Assembly: GCA_017456285.1 (NCBI GenBank) | Contig: JAFTJQ010000082.1 | Location: 1-64,000, forward strand | Source of the DNA: Lentisphaeria bacterium | GTDB taxonomy: Bacteria > Verrucomicrobiota > Lentisphaeria > Victivallales > Victivallaceae | Direction of reading: 5' to 3' | Length of the DNA stretch: 64,000 nt | Shown: in pieces, positions 59,594 through 64,000 of the stretch | Numbering within the stretch: position 1 is the first letter of the stretch | Layout of the letters: every line of letters starts with the position of its first letter | The notes under the pieces: model-generated | Told to the model about the DNA's origin: nothing | What the model saw: the letters and a program-made list of their open reading frames with translations, nothing else | The model's database searches: none | Program-made: the position numbers and the translations under genes

Positions 59594-61369
59594 ATGAAAA
59601 AGCCGATTTTATTGCCGATCCCCAAAAATATTGTTTATGGAACTGAAACTATTGCAAATGATGTTTTGCAGGGAAAAATTGAGGTCGAATTTGATTCTAA
59701 TTTGCCGAGAGAGGGTTATAATTTGAGTGTCAAATCGGACGGAATCAAAGTTGTTGCCGCCGATAAGGCAGGTGAGTTCTACGCTAAACAGACTTTGAAA
59801 CAGTTGATTTCGCAATACTCAAAAAATGATTGTCCTGCTTTGGAGATTGAGGATTATCCTGATTTGGCTTTGCGTGGAGTAAGTTTGGATGTCAGTCGTG
59901 ACCGAATGCCGTCCTTTGAGAATTTGTTGAAGTTTGTTGATTTGCTCGCAAGTTGGAAAATTAATACTTTCACCCTCTATTTTGAGCATGTTTTTGCTTT
60001 CAAAAATCATAAGAAAGTTTGGGAAAAAGCGGCGTATTTAACTGCTGAAAATATTCAGGAACTTGATAAGTATTGTCAGGAACGCTTTATTGAGTTAATT
60101 CCTACCCAGGAGACTTTGGGGCATTTATCCCGCTGGCTCTGCCATGAACCGTACCGTCAGCTTGCGGAATGTCCGGAGGGGTGCTATTCATCATGGCGGC
60201 TTAAGGAAACTGATCCATTTTCAATCTGCCCGGCTGACCCGAAAAGTTTGGAATTTATGGAGGAGTTGCTTGACGAACTTTTGCCGAATTACAGTTCTAA
60301 ATACTTTTTCTGCGGCGGTGATGAAACATTTGACATCGGCAAGGGCAGAAGCAAAGAGGCTTGCGAAAAAATCGGATTGAATAAGGTTTATGCTGATTAT
60401 TTCAAGGGAATCGGCAAAATCGCGCAAAAAAACGGCAAGAAAATTTTTATTTACAGTGATATGGTCAAAAATGATCCGGAGTTCTTAAAGGTTTTGCCCG
60501 AAGATACGATTTTGGCGGAATGGGGATATGGCAGACACTATCCATTCAAAGAAAATGCGAAAAAATTTATCGAGTGCGGACTTGATTTTATCTTCATTGC
60601 CTCAAACAGCAATTACAGCACTTGGGGCGGTCGTACTTACCGCTGGAGAGGGAATATCGCTAATGCGGTACAGTCGGCAATGGAATTAAAGGCAAAAGGT
60701 TGTTTTTTTCATGAGTTCGGGGATTTCGGACATTGGACACAATTTTCATTCTCGCTTCCGGGCTTTGCCTATGCGGCGGCGGTTTCCTGGAATTTAGCAG
60801 GAAATGAAAATATGGACATTGCGGAAGCATTAGACTTTTTAATCTATGATAATTGCAGCGGAGTGGCGGATTTGATATTGGATATCGGCAAAATTTATAA
60901 CCACACCGCCGCCCCTGATGATAATGACTTGTTGTACTGGATGTTTTATCGGGAGCAGTATGAAAAAACTCATGAATATTTTGCAACTTTAACTTTGGAT
61001 GACTTGGCGAAAGCAAGTGAAGACGTGCTTCATGCCGAATATAAGTTAAAGAGACTTCCTGCTGTGCCTGCACTGGTCAGACAGGAGATTATGCTCTCTT
61101 TGCAGTCGCTTAAATTTGCAATCCATACCGCAGAAGAGTTTCTGCTTGATGAAAATGCGAAAAAGTTTAACGAAGTAAATGAAGCTGCTCAAAAAAGACT
61201 TGCCGCTGAATTTGAAAAGTTGATAGATGCCTTGTTGGCACATCGCGATGCAAATTATCTTCCGGGTGGACGACGAGAGGCGATGCATTGGCTTAGACGT
61301 TATTGGTATTTTGTCTGCGGCAAAGTGGAGTTTCCTGACAGATTTACTGCGGTAATTGCGGATTTGTGA
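59594..61369 (+). CDS. Glycoside hydrolase family 20 beta-hexosaminidase-like protein
   Basis: The 591-aa protein has a GH20b-like N-terminal domain (about 1-100) and a catalytic barrel (about 105-430). LRGVSLDVSRDRMPS opens it, and the acid/base pair is Asp243-Glu244 in FCGGDETFD. A helical C-terminal extension covers about 440-591. No signal peptide is seen. GH20 removes terminal beta-HexNAc. With GH35 this suggests use of glycans with beta-Gal and beta-GlcNAc/GalNAc, such as mucin or glycosaminoglycan pieces; that is inference. A terminator follows. Confidence 0.87.
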   Translation: MKKPILLPIPKNIVYGTETIANDVLQGKIEVEFDSNLPREGYNLSVKSDGIKVVAADKAGEFYAKQTLKQLISQYSKNDCPALEIEDYPDLALRGVSLDVSRDRMPSFENLLKFVDLLASWKINTFTLYFEHVFAFKNHKKVWEKAAYLTAENIQELDKYCQERFIELIPTQETLGHLSRWLCHEPYRQLAECPEGCYSSWRLKETDPFSICPADPKSLEFMEELLDELLPNYSSKYFFCGGDETFDIGKGRSKEACEKIGLNKVYADYFKGIGKIAQKNGKKIFIYSDMVKNDPEFLKVLPEDTILAEWGYGRHYPFKENAKKFIECGLDFIFIASNSNYSTWGGRTYRWRGNIANAVQSAMELKAKGCFFHEFGDFGHWTQFSFSLPGFAYAAAVSWNLAGNENMDIAEALDFLIYDNCSGVADLILDIGKIYNHTAAPDDNDLLYWMFYREQYEKTHEYFATLTLDDLAKASEDVLHAEYKLKRLPAVPALVRQEIMLSLQSLKFAIHTAEEFLLDENAKKFNEVNEAAQKRLAAEFEKLIDALLAHRDANYLPGGRREAMHWLRRYWYFVCGKVEFPDRFTAVIADL

Positions 61370-61390
61370 TGAAAATAACGCATGGATGAC

Positions 61391-61419
61391 TGGCTGCAGC
61401 CATGCAGCCAATTTTTTTT
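61391..61419 (+). terminator. Terminator of the GH35-GHL-GH20 operon
   Basis: An 8-bp perfect stem (tggctgca with tgcagcca), loop gcca, and a T-run. Confidence 0.93.
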
Positions 61420-61441
61420 AAAAAATTCTACCAAAAAACTA

Positions 61442-61469
61442 TTGACAATTAAAAATTTTGTGCTATAAT
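61442..61469 (+). promoter_or_regulatory. Promoter of pseudopilin locus 4
   Basis: TTGACA-N16-TATAAT with TGC extension, as in loci 1 and 2. Confidence 0.85.
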
Positions 61470-61498
61470 ATTTTACAGAGTTTACATTAGTTGAAGTA

Positions 61499-61613
61499 AC
61501 CACCAACAGTTCAATGAGGGTGAAATAAAGAGATTTTTTCATTTTTTTGACCTTTCTTTTTGTTAAAATTACTCTCTTTCGGTGATTTTACAATAACTTG
61601 AAGTGACGGTTGT
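61499..61613 (-). repeat. Invertible start-codon segment of locus 4, OFF orientation
   Basis: Half-sites at 61499-61514 and 61598-61613 (ACnACCnnCAnTTCAA shared) enclose 83 bp. On the minus strand ATG at 61542-61540 starts [15 protein letters not shown] and stays open for 80 codons, back across the promoter and the preceding terminator. Confidence 0.85.
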
Positions 61614-62283
61614 CATTGCAATCATTGCAATCCTTGCAGGAATGTTGCTTCCGGCTCTTAACAAAGCTCGTGAAAAAGCTCGTGCAATTTCTTGTACCAG
61701 CAATGTAAAGCAGGTTGCAACTTACACTATTCTCTACATTGATGACAACAAGGGCTATTTCCCTACCGGACGTAATGGTGGAGATACTAATGCTAATGCA
61801 AATATTTGGTTGGCTAAAATTGCTCCTTATGCAGGTGGAGAAGTTGCTGCTAATGCTGATGATAATAAAAATCACGCTTTGAATAAAATGGCTTGTCCTT
61901 CTGTAAGCGATAAATATACCAGACATGGTTTTACCTTGTCATTTGGTTTGAATTATGGTGAAGTTGGTGCTTACAAATATGCTGATGGTTATGGTCTTAA
62001 TAAATATAATGCACCTGCAGATTCTCCTATTTCCCGTATCGCCGGTGAAGTTCAGGATTCAACCGGAACTTTGATGTTTATTGAAAACGTCGGCAATGAT
62101 TATGCGTATCCGGGATTGGTAAACTATGATTATAACACAAGTTATAAATTTATTGACAACCGTCATGGTGACAGATGTAATGTTGCTTTCGTTGACGGAC
62201 ACGCTGAAGCAATTGATATTATCAAATATAATAATACAACCACCAAAGGTATGTGGACTATCAAAGGTGGCGATGATAACTAA
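61603..62283 (+). CDS. Pseudopilin, OFF phase: body without prepilin leader
   Basis: The frame from GTG 61603 gives [20 protein letters not shown] and a body closely related to locus 1, with the same ending (NRHGDRCNVAFVDGHAE, then WTIKGGDDN). The middle part has diverged (different loops at residues ~40-130). No leader or ribosome binding site is present in this orientation. The GHL/LamG paralogue follows after 82 nt, so locus 4 is a duplicate of the locus 1 gene pair. Confidence 0.8.
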   Translation: MTVVIAIIAILAGMLLPALNKAREKARAISCTSNVKQVATYTILYIDDNKGYFPTGRNGGDTNANANIWLAKIAPYAGGEVAANADDNKNHALNKMACPSVSDKYTRHGFTLSFGLNYGEVGAYKYADGYGLNKYNAPADSPISRIAGEVQDSTGTLMFIENVGNDYAYPGLVNYDYNTSYKFIDNRHGDRCNVAFVDGHAEAIDIIKYNNTTTKGMWTIKGGDDN

Positions 62284-62308
62284 TTCGCTATAGTAAGTAT
62301 AATTACGT

Positions 62309-62331
62309 ATGGAGCGATTTATTCGCTCCAT
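62309..62331 (+). other. Hairpin between pseudopilin and GHL/LamG gene (locus 4)
   Basis: A perfect 9-bp stem (atggagcga with tcgctccat) matches the position and core (ggagc/gctcc) of the locus 1 hairpin, although the loop differs. Confidence 0.65.
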
Positions 62332-62365
62332 TAATTTATAAAAGAAATTAAGAAAGGAAGAAATT

Positions 62366-64000
62366 ATGAAAAAAATGATGACGTTATTTGCCGCAGTTTT
62401 TGCTCTTTCGGCAATGGCAGCAGAGAATTTGATAAATGTCAGCTGGGGCGACAGTATCATGGTTGGAAGCGGTATCTCTAAACTTGATACTCCGGAGAAA
62501 GTTGTTGAATCTGTTAATACTTGGGGCGAAGCGTTTGACGGCAAAATTATTATTTGGCGCGCAAGTTCAGAAATGTTGGTTGAGAATTATCTCCGCCGTT
62601 TAACTCCGTTCCAAAAACAATATGATGACAAAGTAGCCTCTGTTGCGGCACTTTTTAACCCAATAGAAATTGCAAAGCAAGCCGCAAAGAAAAATGGTCA
62701 GAAATTTTATATTTATTTGACTTTCCTTGATCATGGTGCCCCGGAGACAATTTATTATGCGGATGATGCGGTTTTCCCGTGGCAGGACAAGGAATTTATT
62801 AAACATCCTGAATACAACGAAGTTGCACTTGACGGGACTCGACATTACGGAGTACCGGATTTATCAAATGATAATTTCAGAAAAATGATGATTGAGCGTT
62901 TACTTCGTTATGTTAATAAGTACACTCCGGATGGATTGTATCTTTGCAGCCGCACTCACTCAAATCCTGCAATTCACGGCGACCAATTTGGTTTCAGTCC
63001 GAAAATCGTTGCTGAATACAAAAGCCGCTACGGCATTGATATTACCAAAGATAAGCGTTTCGATTATAAATCTCCTGAATTTGCCCCAAAATCAAAAGAG
63101 GTTCAGGCATGGCGTGATTTGCGTGGTGAATACTTCGTGCTTTTTATTAAGGAACTTCGACAGGCACTTGGTGATACCAAACTTATTTTGGCTATCCCCA
63201 GAGGAAAAACCTTGCAACCTCCTTATGGCAACATGACTGTTGACAAGAAAACTATTATTGAAAACAATCTCGTTGACGGTGTTGTTACCGGTGTTTATGC
63301 AGGTAAATTCCTTTATCCGAAACGCACAACTCCACATTCAAAACTCGGTTATCTGGAGAGTGATGAGGAGAATTTCAATGTCCCGTCAAAAGAAAAGGAA
63401 ATTGCACTTTTGAAGTTTTATGCAAAGAATAATAAAAACTTTAAAGTCTATTACGGTGTTGGTTTTTATGGCGGTTTAGATATTGCCGGTGCAGATGGTT
63501 CGATGTTTACTGCTCCAACTTGTCAGCCCACTCCTGTCGTTAAAGATAATGGATGCTTTTACAGTAAATCTTTCACTGTTGAAGGTTTCTTTAAACTCTC
63601 AAAAGGACAAGGACACTTCTCTGAATATCCGAGATTGGTCAGCAAATATTCTCATGTTACAGCAGATACTCGCGGTTGGGAATTATTTTGCAATAAAGAC
63701 CGCACTATCCAATTCCGTACCAATCTTGTTGCTGCTAACGGGGCAAGAAAGGATCTTGCCTTGAGTACTACAGAAAAAGTTATTCCCGGGGAATGGGTTC
63801 ATATCGCAGCGGTTTTCGATGATATTAAAAAAGAAAAGCGTATTTACGTTAATGGGAAGTTAGCTGCAACTCAAACTTTTGAGGCATCTTACAGTTTGAG
63901 TAATAATAAAACTGTTGATATGGTTGTAGCAAATTATTCTCACGGTTATGAGTCACGAGTCATGATTGATGAGTTGCGTGTAACTTCAAGCAATGTCTTT
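62366..64000 (+). CDS. Secreted GHL10-like barrel protein with LamG domain (3' end outside window)
   Basis: At least 545 residues are visible. The signal peptide (to about residue 18), barrel (about 20-370) and LamG domain (about 400 onward: FTVEGFFKL, EWVHIAAVFDD, RIYVNGKLAAT) match the protein at 51898. Conservation is strongest around the barrel segment GDQFGFSPKIVAEYKSRYG; the last loop before LamG differs. A good site (aaaggaag) lies 5 nt before the ATG. The reading frame is open at the window end. It pairs with the locus 4 pseudopilin as its counterpart does with locus 1. Confidence 0.78.
   Translation, partial: MKKMMTLFAAVFALSAMAAENLINVSWGDSIMVGSGISKLDTPEKVVESVNTWGEAFDGKIIIWRASSEMLVENYLRRLTPFQKQYDDKVASVAALFNPIEIAKQAAKKNGQKFYIYLTFLDHGAPETIYYADDAVFPWQDKEFIKHPEYNEVALDGTRHYGVPDLSNDNFRKMMIERLLRYVNKYTPDGLYLCSRTHSNPAIHGDQFGFSPKIVAEYKSRYGIDITKDKRFDYKSPEFAPKSKEVQAWRDLRGEYFVLFIKELRQALGDTKLILAIPRGKTLQPPYGNMTVDKKTIIENNLVDGVVTGVYAGKFLYPKRTTPHSKLGYLESDEENFNVPSKEKEIALLKFYAKNNKNFKVYYGVGFYGGLDIAGADGSMFTAPTCQPTPVVKDNGCFYSKSFTVEGFFKLSKGQGHFSEYPRLVSKYSHVTADTRGWELFCNKDRTIQFRTNLVAANGARKDLALSTTEKVIPGEWVHIAAVFDDIKKEKRIYVNGKLAATQTFEASYSLSNNKTVDMVVANYSHGYESRVMIDELRVTSSNVF

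Noticed and set aside
61300..61542. Minus-strand 80-codon frame starting [15 protein letters not shown]
   Set aside because: It is the inverted leader cassette of the pseudopilin locus, not an independent gene; the frame after the leader has no pilin body.

Overview
The window is a chromosomal segment of a Gram-negative bacterium of the PVC group. It most resembles Lentisphaerota (Victivallales-like): it has lpxC/fabZ (lipid A), a gene set ordered like the Akkermansia Amuc_1102-to-Amuc_1098 pilus-associated locus, a seven-gene bacterial V-type ATPase cluster containing a DUF2764-type subunit, and several pseudopilins of the FTLIELL...H-x9-DG type next to glycoside hydrolases and LamG proteins. 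This placement is inference from gene content; no 16S gene is present.

Layout. 1-15.6 kb: translation/transcription core on the + strand (rplL end, rpoB, rpoC, rpsL, rpsG, fusA, rpsJ, then rplC-rplD-rplW-rplB-rpsS). The S10-type cluster stops after rpsS at a strong terminator instead of continuing into rplV/rpsC. 15.6-18.4 kb: an AT-rich repeat-laden stretch with two small lipoprotein genes, four copies of a palindromic repeat unit (two forming near-perfect 123-bp inverted repeats) and a GC-richer hairpin cluster. 18.4-25.3 kb: mtaB, an SGNH hydrolase and carB on the minus strand, divergent from gdhA. 25.7-36.2 kb: secG followed by a six-gene envelope/pilus operon (OB-like protein, PilM-PilN-like, Amuc_1100-like, zinc/calcium-motif membrane protein, two tandem secretins). 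36.4-43.6 kb: V-type ATPase. 43.6-50.9 kb: sugar nucleotide, phospholipid-sugar transferase, RNA methylation, rubredoxin, fabZ, lpxC and miaA genes. 50.9-64 kb: a glycan-degradation region made of four pseudopilin genes with GH35, GH20 and GHL10-like barrel proteins, two of which carry LamG domains.

Main discovery. Each of the four pseudopilin genes follows an extended -10 promoter (TTGACA-N16-TATAAT; TATACT in one) and a ~115-bp segment bounded by imperfect inverted repeats. The segment carries the ribosome binding site, the ATG and the prepilin leader codons. In one locus (53.9 kb) it reads in frame into the pilin. In the other three it lies in the opposite orientation, so the leader and start codon point back at the promoter and the pilin body has no proper start. 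This looks like a multi-locus DNA-inversion switch that flips the translation start and secretion leader, not the promoter, of pseudopilins heading or adjoining glycan-degradation genes. The recombinase is not in the window. The secretin/PilM cluster at 26-36 kb is a candidate partner machinery for these pseudopilins.

Other points are residues in RpoB and S12 that match known rifampicin and streptomycin resistance positions, a Na+-type ligand set in the V-ATPase rotor, a tandem FabZ with one degenerate half, and a recurrent promoter form TTGnnn-N16/17-TATATT seen upstream of many operons here.
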